Assembly (NCBI GenBank): GCA_020438355.1
Contig: JAGQUT010000001.1
Span: 1 to 64,000 of the forward strand
Source of the DNA: Solirubrobacterales bacterium
GTDB lineage: Bacteria; Actinomycetota; Thermoleophilia; Solirubrobacterales; 70-9
Reading direction: 5' to 3'
Length of the DNA stretch: 64,000 bases
Positions 8,524 to 16,393 of the stretch are shown here, in pieces. The notes under the pieces are model-generated. The model did no database searches and was not told the DNA's origin. It saw only the letters and a program-made list of their open reading frames with translations. Position 1 is the stretch's first letter, and every line of letters starts with the position of its first letter. Position numbers and translations under genes: made by a program.

Positions 8524-9033
8524 GTGGCAAGAAAGTCCTACATCGGGTTGTTGAGGGCGGTCAACACGAGCGCCGGTCACAAGCTGCCAATGGCCGAGCT
8601 CCGGCAGCTTGCCGAGGACGCAGGTTTCGATGATGTCCGGACCTACATCGCCAGCGGGAATCTCCTGTTTACCAGCGGGAAGTCCGAGAGGCAGGTGAAG
8701 AAGATCATCGAGGAAGCCCTGGCTGGCCATGCCGGAAAGACTTCCGACGTAGTGATCCGGACCGGGGCCGAAATGCGGCAGGTCGAGCTCGACAACCCGT
8801 TTCGCAGTGAGAACTGGAGCCGGATCGGCGTGATCTTTCTTGACCACCCTCCGCCACGCAGGCTCGAAGAGCGGGGAGTGAAGAACGAGGTTCTGGTGCC
8901 GGGCAAACGGGAGATCTACGTCCACTATCCCGACGGGATGGGCCGATCGAAGCTGAAGATCCCGATCGCCAGGTTCGGGACGACCCGCAACCTGAACACG
9001 GTCAGCAAACTGGCCGACCTCGCCTCGTCCTAG
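8524..9033 (+). CDS. DUF1697 domain protein
   Basis: A 169-residue DUF1697 protein, recognised from LLRAVNTSAGHKLPMAELRQL at the N-terminus, TYIASGNLLF near residue 40, and the FGTTRNLNTVSKLADLA end, which is the family's most conserved stretch. The family has a ferredoxin-like two-domain fold and no settled function. Two GTG codons in tandem (8521 and 8524) can start it; the second sits at the usual leaderless distance from the -10. It converges with the FhuF-like gene and shares no operon. Confidence 0.85.
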   Translation: MARKSYIGLLRAVNTSAGHKLPMAELRQLAEDAGFDDVRTYIASGNLLFTSGKSERQVKKIIEEALAGHAGKTSDVVIRTGAEMRQVELDNPFRSENWSRIGVIFLDHPPPRRLEERGVKNEVLVPGKREIYVHYPDGMGRSKLKIPIARFGTTRNLNTVSKLADLASS

Positions 9034-9048
9034 AGGATCGAACTCAGC

Positions 9049-9774
9049 TCAAGCAGGGCCAGAGAGGGGGCAGGACTGGCAGAGCTGTCCTCCGGGGGTG
9101 CGGTAGGCCAGGCAGCAGGTGTTTCGGAGGTGGTACTCCTCACCCCAGTCGTCCTCGGCTCGCTTGATCTCGATGGCAAGGCGCGGGTCGGGGCTTTCCG
9201 GGCCGACCGTGAGCATGGTCAGCTCAAGCGCGAGTTCGGGGCGGTCGAACGCTTTGCCGGCCCAGACCATCGACTGCGCGAACCGGTCCGAAGCCGAGTG
9301 CCACAGGGTCTTGGCGGGTCGAAGGCCTTGCGCGTCCAGCCAGGTGATCGTCGGTTCCATCAACTCCACGAAGCTGGCGCGAAACCGGTCAGCCAGATCC
9401 TCGGGACGGTCGGATTCGAAGAGCTCGTTCGAGGTGAGCCCGGAGGCCCTGAGCAGTCCACCTTCAGCCGCGAGCAGGACGTTGGCCGGCGAAAGTTCGG
9501 GCAGCTGACGTGCCGCGACCATGAACGAAGAGCCCAGGTCCGCCACGGTCCGGCTGAGGCTCTCGAGCAGCCATTCGGCGCGAATGTGGTCTTCGGGTGG
9601 GCCTGCCATGCCGCTGATCCGGGAAAGGAGCAGGGCCTGAACCCGGCCGCTTCCGTCGAGTTCCCCGGCACTGAACCAGCCGTCGCCGGGACCGCTGCGC
9701 CGCCGGATGATCACTCCGTATCCGTCCGCCGACGCGACCCTGATTCGACCGAGGGTCTGGTCGATCCTGTCCAT
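9049..9774 (-). CDS. FhuF-like [2Fe-2S] protein
   Basis: A 241-residue protein whose C-terminus carries the FhuF cysteine pattern CC-x10-C-x2-C (RNTCCLAYRTPGGQLCQSC), which in FhuF holds an unusual [2Fe-2S] cluster used to reduce ferric siderophore iron in the cytosol. The body contains a long helical stretch (LWHSASDRFAQSMVWAGKAF) that also fits the family. Its ATG overlaps the TGA of the upstream secreted-protein gene by one base, so the two are coupled. Iron reduction is inferred from the motif; no siderophore genes are nearby. Confidence 0.8.
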   Translation of the reverse strand: MDRIDQTLGRIRVASADGYGVIIRRRSGPGDGWFSAGELDGSGRVQALLLSRISGMAGPPEDHIRAEWLLESLSRTVADLGSSFMVAARQLPELSPANVLLAAEGGLLRASGLTSNELFESDRPEDLADRFRASFVELMEPTITWLDAQGLRPAKTLWHSASDRFAQSMVWAGKAFDRPELALELTMLTVGPESPDPRLAIEIKRAEDDWGEEYHLRNTCCLAYRTPGGQLCQSCPLSGPA

Positions 9775-10715
9775 CAGCGTCGCGTGACCCTGACCGTCAC
9801 CTTGCGTGCCGGGCCGGATGCGGGTTTGAAGAGCACCACTACCTTGCGACCACTCAGGCTGCGGCCCGGTCGCCAGTTGAAGACGCCGACCGTGGAGTTC
9901 ACGTTCAAGGACCCGAGCCGACGGCCACCCAGCCAGACCGAAACCCGATCGCTTGTCCCGTTAGTCGTTCGAAGGCGGAACTTCACCCGGCTCCCGGGAC
10001 GGATCCGTTTGCGATCGCTGGACACCCTGAGGGCCGTCTTCGGATCGGGTAGCCCGACCCTGACTGAAGTCGATCCGACCTTCACGGCGCTTTGGGGAGC
10101 AACCGACTCAACCCGGCTGCGAATCAGGTAGTTGCCAGCAGTTGCCGGGTTGACCGCACCTACCCCGGGCGAGGGGATTCCCTTCTCGTTCTCATTGAAG
10201 CGCAGCTCGAGACCGGTCACCGGAAACCCGTGGTAGTTCACCGGGACGACGAAACTGATCAGGGTGAACGCTGGATCAGCTACTCGCTGCCCGGACGGGT
10301 CGAGTCCGTAACCGTCCTCCACGGTGGCCGTGATCGGCTTCTTGTCCTCGGAGAGCTGCCAGTCGAGGGTCCAGGTTCGAACTCCTCCCGAGCCGGGGCC
10401 GTCGGAGTAGATCGCCTTGTCACCGAACTTGCCGGAGGCGGTGAGCACGTCCAGCGACCCGATCCGCAGGCCGTCCTCCGCCTCGGGATCGAAGGTGAAG
10501 CCCTCAACTGCGATAAGGAACACCGAAGGCTGCGGGTCTGCATCGGACTGGCGGACAGGGATCTCGAACGGAACGCTCACCGCTCCGGGCGCCGGGTTGC
10601 CAAGGACAGGCGTACGCACCGCCGAGTCGAAGCCCAGCGCGGGCGTGCTCGCAACACCGAGCATGGCGGCAAGTGCCAGCGAAATGCAGAGCAGGATGTT
10701 GCGACCTGTGGCCAT
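9774..10715 (-). CDS. Secreted protein of unknown function with Ig-like C-terminus
   Basis: A 313-residue protein with a clear signal peptide (ILLCISLALAAMLGVASTPALG, cleavage near residue 29). The mature part is rich in beta-forming residues; residues about 225-313 look like an Ig-like sandwich ending in a basic tail (VRVTRR). No enzyme motif was seen. It is the first gene of a two-gene unit with the FhuF-like protein and is divergent from the MotA/TolQ-DUF2149 pair with a shared promoter-proximal element. A substrate-binding or surface role in metal or cofactor uptake is possible but only inferred from context. Confidence 0.7.
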   Translation of the reverse strand: MATGRNILLCISLALAAMLGVASTPALGFDSAVRTPVLGNPAPGAVSVPFEIPVRQSDADPQPSVFLIAVEGFTFDPEAEDGLRIGSLDVLTASGKFGDKAIYSDGPGSGGVRTWTLDWQLSEDKKPITATVEDGYGLDPSGQRVADPAFTLISFVVPVNYHGFPVTGLELRFNENEKGIPSPGVGAVNPATAGNYLIRSRVESVAPQSAVKVGSTSVRVGLPDPKTALRVSSDRKRIRPGSRVKFRLRTTNGTSDRVSVWLGGRRLGSLNVNSTVGVFNWRPGRSLSGRKVVVLFKPASGPARKVTVRVTRR

Positions 10716-10772
10716 GGGATTGCTCAGGGTACAGTCCGCTATCTTGATCCTTCGGCTTGCCTAAGCAATCCC
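10716..10772. promoter_or_regulatory. Divergent promoter with a 13-bp element before each unit
   Basis: The element CCTRAGCAATCCC occurs twice in inverted orientation, at 10728-10716 (minus) directly before the secreted-protein ATG and at 10760-10772 (plus) 10 nt before the MotA/TolQ-like ATG. Each copy runs from the end of a -10-like sequence (TACCCT, TTGCCT) into the first transcribed bases. The copies match at 12 of 13 positions and are 44 bp apart centre to centre. Confidence 0.6.
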
Positions 10773-10782
10773 GGGGCCAGCA

Positions 10783-11472
10783 ATGCAGATTGAAGAATTC
10801 CTCTTTTCCGTATCCGATGCGCTTTACTGGCCGGTCCTCGTCGCCGTCCTGCTGGTCCTTGCATGGTCAGTGATCGAGATCGGAATCCTTCTCGGGGAGA
10901 TGTGGCGCCGGCGCTGGCGTTCGATCAACTCGCTTGAAAACGCGGTGGATCAGGCCCGGGTTGACATCGCGCAGGGCGACCAGATCGGTGCCATCTCGGC
11001 GCTTTCTTCGGTCTCCTGGAGCCGGCCGATGAGGGAGACCATGCAGGCGATCGTGACGCTGCGTCCGACCCCGGATGCCGAGAACCGGATCGCGAAACGG
11101 CTGGCCGATTACGACTACAGCTCGCTGAGGCGTCTCGAAAGGACCCGGATCCTGGTCCGGATGGGTCCTGCGCTCGGCCTGATGGGCACGCTGATTCCGC
11201 TTTCTCCCGCCCTGGCCGGACTAGCGGACGGCAACGTGAACGAGCTGACCGACAATCTCCGGGTAGCGTTCGGCGTGACGGTCGCCGGCCTTCTCACCGG
11301 CGCCTTGGCGTTCGGCGTTTCCCTTATCCGGGACCGAATCTACGCCCAGGATTTCTCGGATGTCGAGTATGCCGCGGCGAACCTGGCCCCCGACAAACAT
11401 CTGACCCCGGGGCTCGTCCCCTCTACTTTCGAGCATGGTCACAGCACCCAGGTCTCGATGGGTAATCCCTGA
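10783..11472 (+). CDS. MotA/TolQ/ExbB-type proton channel protein
   Basis: A 229-residue membrane protein with one N-terminal helix (about 15-37), a cytoplasmic segment with the basic patch MWRRRWRS, and two C-terminal helices (about 128-148 and 163-185). The conserved block MGPALGLMGTLIPLSPAL followed by AFGVTVAGLLTGALAFGVSLIRDRIY matches the TolQ/ExbB/MotA channel signature (GPxLGLxGTxxxL, then T..GL...). Such proteins turn the proton gradient into mechanical work on a partner. The partner here is the next gene, DUF2149, whose ATG overlaps the stop by one base, in place of TolR/ExbD. Confidence 0.9.
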   Translation: MQIEEFLFSVSDALYWPVLVAVLLVLAWSVIEIGILLGEMWRRRWRSINSLENAVDQARVDIAQGDQIGAISALSSVSWSRPMRETMQAIVTLRPTPDAENRIAKRLADYDYSSLRRLERTRILVRMGPALGLMGTLIPLSPALAGLADGNVNELTDNLRVAFGVTVAGLLTGALAFGVSLIRDRIYAQDFSDVEYAAANLAPDKHLTPGLVPSTFEHGHSTQVSMGNP

Positions 11473-11852
11473 TGACCAAGGTCACTGCCAGGGCAAGAAC
11501 CAGGGAGGACCGTGCGGGGGATCCACTCGACGGGCTGGTCAACCTCTTCGACATCGGCATCGTGCTGTCGGTCGCCTTCCTGCTGGCGGCGCTCTCATCA
11601 CTCAACCTGACCACCGATGTGATCTCCAACAACCAGAACAGCCAGCCCAACACGGTCCCGCAGGATTCGGTCATCACCAACCCGGACGAGACGACCGAAC
11701 AGATCACGATCGAGCCCGGCCAGACCGTGGTCGGCCAGGGCCAGCCCCTGGGCACCGTCTACCAGCTGGACGACGGCCGGACGATCCTGGTCAAACCGGA
11801 CACGGGCGCAACCGGCGCAACCGGAGTAACCGGCTCGACAGTAACCCCCTGA
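11472..11852 (+). CDS. DUF2149 domain protein, likely ExbD-like channel partner
   Basis: A 126-residue protein with a basic N-terminus, one membrane helix in DPLDGLVNLFDIGIVLSVAF (about 17-45), and an extracytoplasmic tail that ends with a GQGQPLGTVYQLDDGRTILV block typical of DUF2149 and a Thr/Gly repeat. In methanogens and actinobacteria DUF2149 genes lie next to MotA/TolQ-type genes; the Asp in the membrane helix start (NLFDIG) could be the proton-carrying residue, as in ExbD. What it drives is not known. The Gly-Ala-Thr tail GATGATGVTGSTVTP is low-complexity and may contact the wall. Confidence 0.8.
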   Translation: MTKVTARARTREDRAGDPLDGLVNLFDIGIVLSVAFLLAALSSLNLTTDVISNNQNSQPNTVPQDSVITNPDETTEQITIEPGQTVVGQGQPLGTVYQLDDGRTILVKPDTGATGATGVTGSTVTP

Positions 11853-11870
11853 CCAAAGCCCCGAAGCAGC

Positions 11871-11889
11871 GGTTAGGATTGACCTAACC
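11871..11889. promoter_or_regulatory. Palindrome GGTTAGG-N5-CCTAACC
   Basis: A perfect 7-bp inverted repeat with a 5-nt centre, between the DUF2149 stop and the small membrane protein start. It holds a TAGGAT hexamer. It could be an operator or a weak terminator hairpin. The half-site TTAGG/CCTAA recalls DtxR/IdeR boxes, but the spacing is wrong for that consensus. Confidence 0.45.
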
Positions 11890-11896
11890 GAGGAAA

Positions 11897-12091
11897 GTGA
11901 GTTTCGGCATGAAGCTGTCTAGCGCGGTTCGATCATCGATCATCCTGATTGTCTTGTTTGTTGCGGTCTTCATAGGACTGGCTGCGATTGGGGCAAGCAT
12001 CGGACCCCTCGAGTTCTTTCTTCTAGTGGGACTCCTGGTCGTAGGCTTGGCTCTTATTGGCGCTGGTGCCAGGAGAACCTCCAAGAACTGA
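11897..12091 (+). CDS. Small two-helix membrane protein
   Basis: A 64-residue protein made almost entirely of two hydrophobic helices (about 14-33 and 38-57) with a basic C-terminal tail (GAGARRTSKN). A GAGGAAAG ribosome site lies just before the GTG; an ATG four codons later (11,909) is an alternative start. No family was recognised. It lies 44 nt after the DUF2149 gene on the same strand, so it may belong to that unit, or be driven from the palindromic promoter region in between. Confidence 0.55.
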   Translation: MSFGMKLSSAVRSSIILIVLFVAVFIGLAAIGASIGPLEFFLLVGLLVVGLALIGAGARRTSKN

Positions 12092-12143
12092 GCGTTCAGC
12101 TCGACTGCTCCGGGCTGGTCGGAACTCCCGGGTTTGTAGGCAT

Positions 12144-12206
12144 CTCGGTGTTTCGCTCTTCCGACTCAGTCCGTGACGGCTGACCAAGGAAGAGCGAAAC
12201 ACCGAG
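12144..12206. terminator. 19-bp perfect inverted repeat between convergent genes
   Basis: Arms 12144-12162 and 12188-12206 are exact reverse complements (starting CTCGGTGTTTCG) with a 25-nt loop that itself can pair (TCAG/CTGA). It lies between the small membrane gene and the convergent aldehyde dehydrogenase gene. There is no T-tract, so it may act as a bidirectional hairpin stop or mRNA 3'-end protector; a miniature mobile element is a less likely alternative. Confidence 0.5.
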
Positions 12207-12274
12207 GCCCAGAGCAACAGGTCATACAGCCAGACTCAACACTGGCCGGCCACGCATCACAGAGTCGGAACGGG

Positions 12275-13786
12275 TTATCGGAAGCGTCTGGTGCCGCGTC
12301 CGCCGATCAGGCGGGTGAGCTTGTTGGCGATCGCATGCCGGCTCTCGGTGTACGGGAACCAGAGCAGCTCCCTGCCGATCAGGGTCCGGGCACTGACGAT
12401 CGCTTCCGAACGGCAGTACTTGCGGATGCCGTACTCGCCATTGCGGTAGCCGATGCCCGATTCCTTCCAGCCACCCATCGGCAGGCTGGCCGCGAGCATG
12501 TTGAAGATCATGTCGTTCACGTTGACCGCACCGGCTTCGACCCGGCGGGCGACCCTTTCTGCCCGGCCTCGTGGTCCGAAGACCGAGGCGCAGAGCCCGT
12601 AGCGGGTGTCGTTGGCGAGGTGGATCGCCTCCTCCTCGTCGGCGACCCGGGTGACGGTTACGACGGGCCCGAAGGTTTCGTCTTCCATCACGCTCATCTC
12701 GGGCTTGCAGTCGACGAGAACGGTCGGCTCGAACCACTGGCCCGGTCCTTCGCCACGCTTGCCGCCGGTCAGGACCGTGGCCCCGTCGGCAACCGCATCC
12801 TCGACCTGCTTCTCGACCTTCTCCAGCTGGGAGAGCATGGTCATTGCGCCAATGTCACAGGCGGCAACTTCGCCGTCGGCGCCCTGCCTTAGTTCCTTCA
12901 CATTGGCGGTCAGGCGTTCGACGAAGTCGTCATAGATCGCGTCTTCGACGTAAATCCGTTCGACCGAAATGCACATCTGCCCGGAATTCAGCATTCCGCC
13001 CCAGGTTGCCGCATTGGCGGCCCGCTCAAGGTTGGCTCCCTCTAGAACGATCAGCGGATCCTTGCCTCCAAGTTCAAGGCTGACCGGGGTGAGAGTCTCG
13101 GCGGCCCGCGCCATGACCTTCTTTCCGGTCACATCGGAGCCGGTGAATCCGACGAAGTCGGAGTGGTCGATGAGGGCCGTGGCGGTTTCAGCACCGCCGT
13201 TCACGACCGTGATCACGTCGGGTCCACCGATCTCGTTGCGCCAGGCGTCAATGATCTCGTTCAGGCCAAGCGGGGTGATTTCGGAAGGCTTCATGACCAC
13301 GGCGGCGCCCGCCATCAGGGCCGGAATCGCGTCACCCATCGAGAGCACGAGCGGGAAGTTCCAGGGGCTGATCAGACCGACCACCGGGTATGGCCGGTAC
13401 TGGAGCCGCAATTTGCGGGTGGCTGCCAGAAGCGAGTTCGGACGGATCTTCTGCTCGCCGATGAACTTCTCGGCTTTCGCGCCGTAGTAGTTGATCTGAT
13501 CGGCCAGGTACGGAGTCTCGATCGTCGCTTCCGCCCTGACCTTGCCCGTCTCGGACTTGAGAGTGTCGGCAATGCGATCGGAGTTGTCGAGCATCCAGTC
13601 GCGCAGCTTGTTCAGCCACTCGCGGCGGCCCTTGAAGCCAAGCGCTTCCCATTCGGGCTGGTTCGCCCGGATGCGCGCTACCGCGGCGGCAACATCGCCG
13701 GCCGAATCGACCGGAACCGAACCGACCTCTTCGCCGGTCGCCGGGTTCATCACGGTTATTGACTCGGTTGCTGCCGTCGGTTCCAC
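12275..13786 (-). CDS. Aldehyde dehydrogenase, succinic semialdehyde-type
   Basis: A 503-residue NAD(P)-dependent aldehyde dehydrogenase. The Rossmann core and catalytic residues are all present: SPWNFPL, KPSEITPLG, GFTGSDVTGKK, the general base Glu in LELGGKDP, and the nucleophile Cys in NSGQMCISVERI. The long C-terminal tail after the GGWKESGIG box (RKYCRSEAI... to GRGTRRFR) resembles mycobacterial GabD2-like enzymes, so succinic semialdehyde is a candidate substrate, not a certain one. The frame is open upstream for 44 codons, but the GTG used here has a GAGGGGA site 6 nt away and gives the expected N-terminus (EPTAATESITVMNPATG). Confidence 0.92.
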   Translation of the reverse strand: MEPTAATESITVMNPATGEEVGSVPVDSAGDVAAAVARIRANQPEWEALGFKGRREWLNKLRDWMLDNSDRIADTLKSETGKVRAEATIETPYLADQINYYGAKAEKFIGEQKIRPNSLLAATRKLRLQYRPYPVVGLISPWNFPLVLSMGDAIPALMAGAAVVMKPSEITPLGLNEIIDAWRNEIGGPDVITVVNGGAETATALIDHSDFVGFTGSDVTGKKVMARAAETLTPVSLELGGKDPLIVLEGANLERAANAATWGGMLNSGQMCISVERIYVEDAIYDDFVERLTANVKELRQGADGEVAACDIGAMTMLSQLEKVEKQVEDAVADGATVLTGGKRGEGPGQWFEPTVLVDCKPEMSVMEDETFGPVVTVTRVADEEEAIHLANDTRYGLCASVFGPRGRAERVARRVEAGAVNVNDMIFNMLAASLPMGGWKESGIGYRNGEYGIRKYCRSEAIVSARTLIGRELLWFPYTESRHAIANKLTRLIGGRGTRRFR

Positions 13787-13871
13787 TGGTACTCCCCTCG
13801 CTCTCACCTGAAGGCCGGATCGCCCGCAGGACCTGTACGCACAGGTTACCGGGCAGTTGACCGGTTTCAGG

Positions 13872-15101
13872 TCAGCGCTGAACGATCCGGTAGATGCCCC
13901 CAAAGTGACTGAACGCATAGAGCCGCTTGAAGCCGTCGGTACCGAAGCCGTTCAGGGCCGAATGCTTTCCCTTGCCCGGGGGCAGGAAGAAGCCGGCCGG
14001 CCGGTCATCGAGGATGGTCGGATTGTGGGGGGCTGCGGTCCGGATGCGGTTTCCGCAGAAGTCTCCGTAAATGATTCGGTCCTTCACGGTGGTGAGGGAC
14101 GGGTCGGCGATCACCGGACCGCCGATGATCGCGCAGCCGTCGTCATGCGTGTAGACGAGCTGAGGCCAGGTCAGGCCGTTTGTCGTCGTCGGGTTGGCCC
14201 CGTTGGGGCAGTAGAGCTCACCGCAGTTGTATGGCTCGAAGCCCTCGTAGTCGTTCCATCCGAAGTTGGCCCCTCTGGCCTCGTTCATCGGAAGCACGTT
14301 CAGCTCCTCGAACCGACCCTGACCGACATCGGAGATCGTGATCATGTCGGTCCCGGCTTCATCCCTGAAAAAGCTGAAGCTGTACGGGTTGCGGAACCCG
14401 AAGGCAAAGATCTCGTCCCTTCCCGGAAGGCCAACGAAGGGATTGTCGGCCGGTACCCGATAGGCGGTACCCGAGCCGGAATCGGGCCGGGGGTCGATTC
14501 TCAGAATCTTGCCTCGCAGGCTCTCCAGGTTCTGTGCGTTGTCTGGCAGGTCCCCCGGGTCGAAACCGTCCCCGATCGATATGTAGAGCAGGTTCCTGAA
14601 GAAGGCGAGGTGGCCACCGTTGTGATTTCCGTTCTCGTTCACCCTCGGGATGTGGATGACCAGCCGCCGACTGGATGGGATCACCTGCAGGGGCTTGCCG
14701 GCCCTGCTGCGGTACTCGACCACGACCGAGTCGCCTCTTCGGTCGGTGTGGTTCAGGTAGAACAGGCCGGACTTCCTGAAGTCCGGCGCGAATGCGAGGC
14801 CGAGCAGCCCCCGTTCGATTCTGAGCGAGTCGATCCCCCCGGTCAGGTTGAGCAGCGGTTTGGCCACCAGCTTGCCCCTGCGGATCGCACGAAGCTTCCC
14901 TTCCCGTTCGGTGACGAAGATGAGCCGGGGATACCCCGGTGGCGAGGCCAGAGCGGTGGGTTGTGACGCCTCGGCCACCTTCGCGTACCCGAGTTTCGGA
15001 GCAGCGTGGGACGGGCTAATGATCAGCGCCATCGAGGCCCCTGCCAGAAGCACCATGGCCAGCAGTCCAGCCCGGAGCCGGCGACAAAACCCGGCGGTCA
15101 C
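13872..15101 (-). CDS. Secreted PQQ-dependent sugar dehydrogenase-type protein
   Basis: A 409-residue exported protein of the soluble glucose/sorbosone dehydrogenase family (six-bladed propeller). The signal peptide (LLAMVLLAGASMALIISPSHA) ends near residue 34. Family hallmarks: ERGLLGLAFAPDF, the catalytic-histidine stretch NGNHNGGHL, SIGDGFDPGDL, LRGKILRIDP, and FGFRNPYSFSF. The family oxidises sugars with PQQ, or acts as an aldose dehydrogenase; many distant members have no tested activity and PQQ biosynthesis genes are absent from this window. Its start overlaps the stop of the upstream paralogue by 4 bp (ATGA). Confidence 0.88.
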   Translation of the reverse strand: MTAGFCRRLRAGLLAMVLLAGASMALIISPSHAAPKLGYAKVAEASQPTALASPPGYPRLIFVTEREGKLRAIRRGKLVAKPLLNLTGGIDSLRIERGLLGLAFAPDFRKSGLFYLNHTDRRGDSVVVEYRSRAGKPLQVIPSSRRLVIHIPRVNENGNHNGGHLAFFRNLLYISIGDGFDPGDLPDNAQNLESLRGKILRIDPRPDSGSGTAYRVPADNPFVGLPGRDEIFAFGFRNPYSFSFFRDEAGTDMITISDVGQGRFEELNVLPMNEARGANFGWNDYEGFEPYNCGELYCPNGANPTTTNGLTWPQLVYTHDDGCAIIGGPVIADPSLTTVKDRIIYGDFCGNRIRTAAPHNPTILDDRPAGFFLPPGKGKHSALNGFGTDGFKRLYAFSHFGGIYRIVQR

Positions 15102-16306
15102 TGTCGGATCCTGTAGACGCTGCCGTCGAGCGAGGTCGCGAAAAGGGCCCCGCCGAGGCTCTGCCCGAACGACGTCACGTTGGAGATGCGGAGACCGGTC
15201 GGACGGGCAGAAACCCTGCCCAGACGCGGTTTGAAGCTGAGAATACGGCTGTCGCAGAAGTCGGTGAAGATGTAGCGGCCCCTCAGCGCCGGCAGCTTCC
15301 GGTCACGGACAACGACGCCGCCGATCACGGAGCAGTTCGGCGGGTTGGACAGCGCCAGCGAGGGCTTGATCGTCCCGGCTCCACCACCGTTGAACGGCGC
15401 GAACCCCTCCCAGCGGTTCCAGCCGAAGTTGCCCCCCCGGGCCCGGCTCAGGTTGAGGTAGTTGACCTCTTCGAATGCATCCTGGCCGACGTCGCCAATC
15501 GCGATTCGCACCTTCCGGCTCGAAGTGGTCGTATCGAAGGACCAGCGGAAGGGGTTCCTCAGTCCGTAGGCAAAGATTTCGTCCCGGCCCCGTCTACCGA
15601 CGAAAGGATTGGATGAAGGGACCGTGTACGGTCTCCGGCCGCTTCGCTCCGGGTTGATCCGGATCAACTTGCCCAGAAGCGAATTCAGGTTCTGCGCGTT
15701 GCCGGCACTGTCACCGGCCCCTCCTCCGTCACCGGTCCCGAAGTACAGGTTCCTGCCCAGGAACTGGAGTTGCCCGCCGTTGTGGTTTGAGTTCTGACGG
15801 TGACGAATCGTTATCACCGGCCGGGCGGAGTTCTGCCTGGCTCTTGCGGCGCTTCGGCGCTTGAACTCAACGACCCGGATGTCGCCGGTCCGGTCGGTGA
15901 AGTAGACGTAGAAGAGGCCGCTCTTGCGGTAATCGGGAGGGAAGGCGACCGAGAGAAGCCCTTGTTCGCCTCCATAGTTGACTCGCGGCTTGATGTTGAG
16001 GAAGGGCCGCGCAAGCTTCCGGCCCCGGCGGATCACCATGATCCGGCCGGGCTGCTCGACCACGAACATCAGGCGCGGGTACCCGGGTGCCGACTTGATC
16101 TCGACCGGTGAGTCGAACCGCGCGACCCGCGCCGGGCGAAGCCTGGCGCTCGCGGTCGCATCCGGGGCGGAGGAGCCGGTGGCTCCCTGCAATCCGGTTG
16201 TGGAACCGGCGGAACCGGGTTCGCTCTCTTCGGCGCAGGCCATGGACGCGGATGCCAGGGCGAAACTGGCGAGTACAGCGGCGGTGGCGGGAAGCAGTCG
16301 GCCCAT
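15098..16306 (-). CDS. Second PQQ-dependent sugar dehydrogenase-type protein
   Basis: A 402-residue paralogue of the adjacent gene with the same blocks: GEQGLLSVAFPPDYRKSGLF, the histidine stretch RQNSNHNGGQL, GTGDGGGAGDS, LLGKLIRINP, and YGLRNPFRWSF. The N-terminus has a signal peptide with a cysteine at its end (ASASMAC), so lipid anchoring is possible, followed by a Ser/Gly/Ala-rich linker. The frame opens earlier (TTG at 16,345, ATG at 16,315), but the ATG at 16,306 gives the most compact signal peptide and sits 8 nt from a TAACGA hexamer. The tandem pair arose by duplication; both are probably co-transcribed. Confidence 0.85.
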   Translation of the reverse strand: MGRLLPATAAVLASFALASASMACAEESEPGSAGSTTGLQGATGSSAPDATASARLRPARVARFDSPVEIKSAPGYPRLMFVVEQPGRIMVIRRGRKLARPFLNIKPRVNYGGEQGLLSVAFPPDYRKSGLFYVYFTDRTGDIRVVEFKRRSAARARQNSARPVITIRHRQNSNHNGGQLQFLGRNLYFGTGDGGGAGDSAGNAQNLNSLLGKLIRINPERSGRRPYTVPSSNPFVGRRGRDEIFAYGLRNPFRWSFDTTTSSRKVRIAIGDVGQDAFEEVNYLNLSRARGGNFGWNRWEGFAPFNGGGAGTIKPSLALSNPPNCSVIGGVVVRDRKLPALRGRYIFTDFCDSRILSFKPRLGRVSARPTGLRISNVTSFGQSLGGALFATSLDGSVYRIRQ

Positions 16307-16393
16307 GATGCTCATCGTTACCCCAAAACCGGCCCGGTCATCCAAGTTGCGAAGAACCCGGAATGAGGATCGGGCTGCCGGGAAGGTGTCAGC

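Noticed and set aside
11871-11889. Canonical DtxR/IdeR box
   Set aside because: TTAGG and CCTAA are separated by 5 nt, not the 9 of the 19-bp consensus.
12144-12206. Miniature transposable element
   Set aside because: There is no target-site duplication and no second copy in the window; its place between convergent genes fits a terminator.
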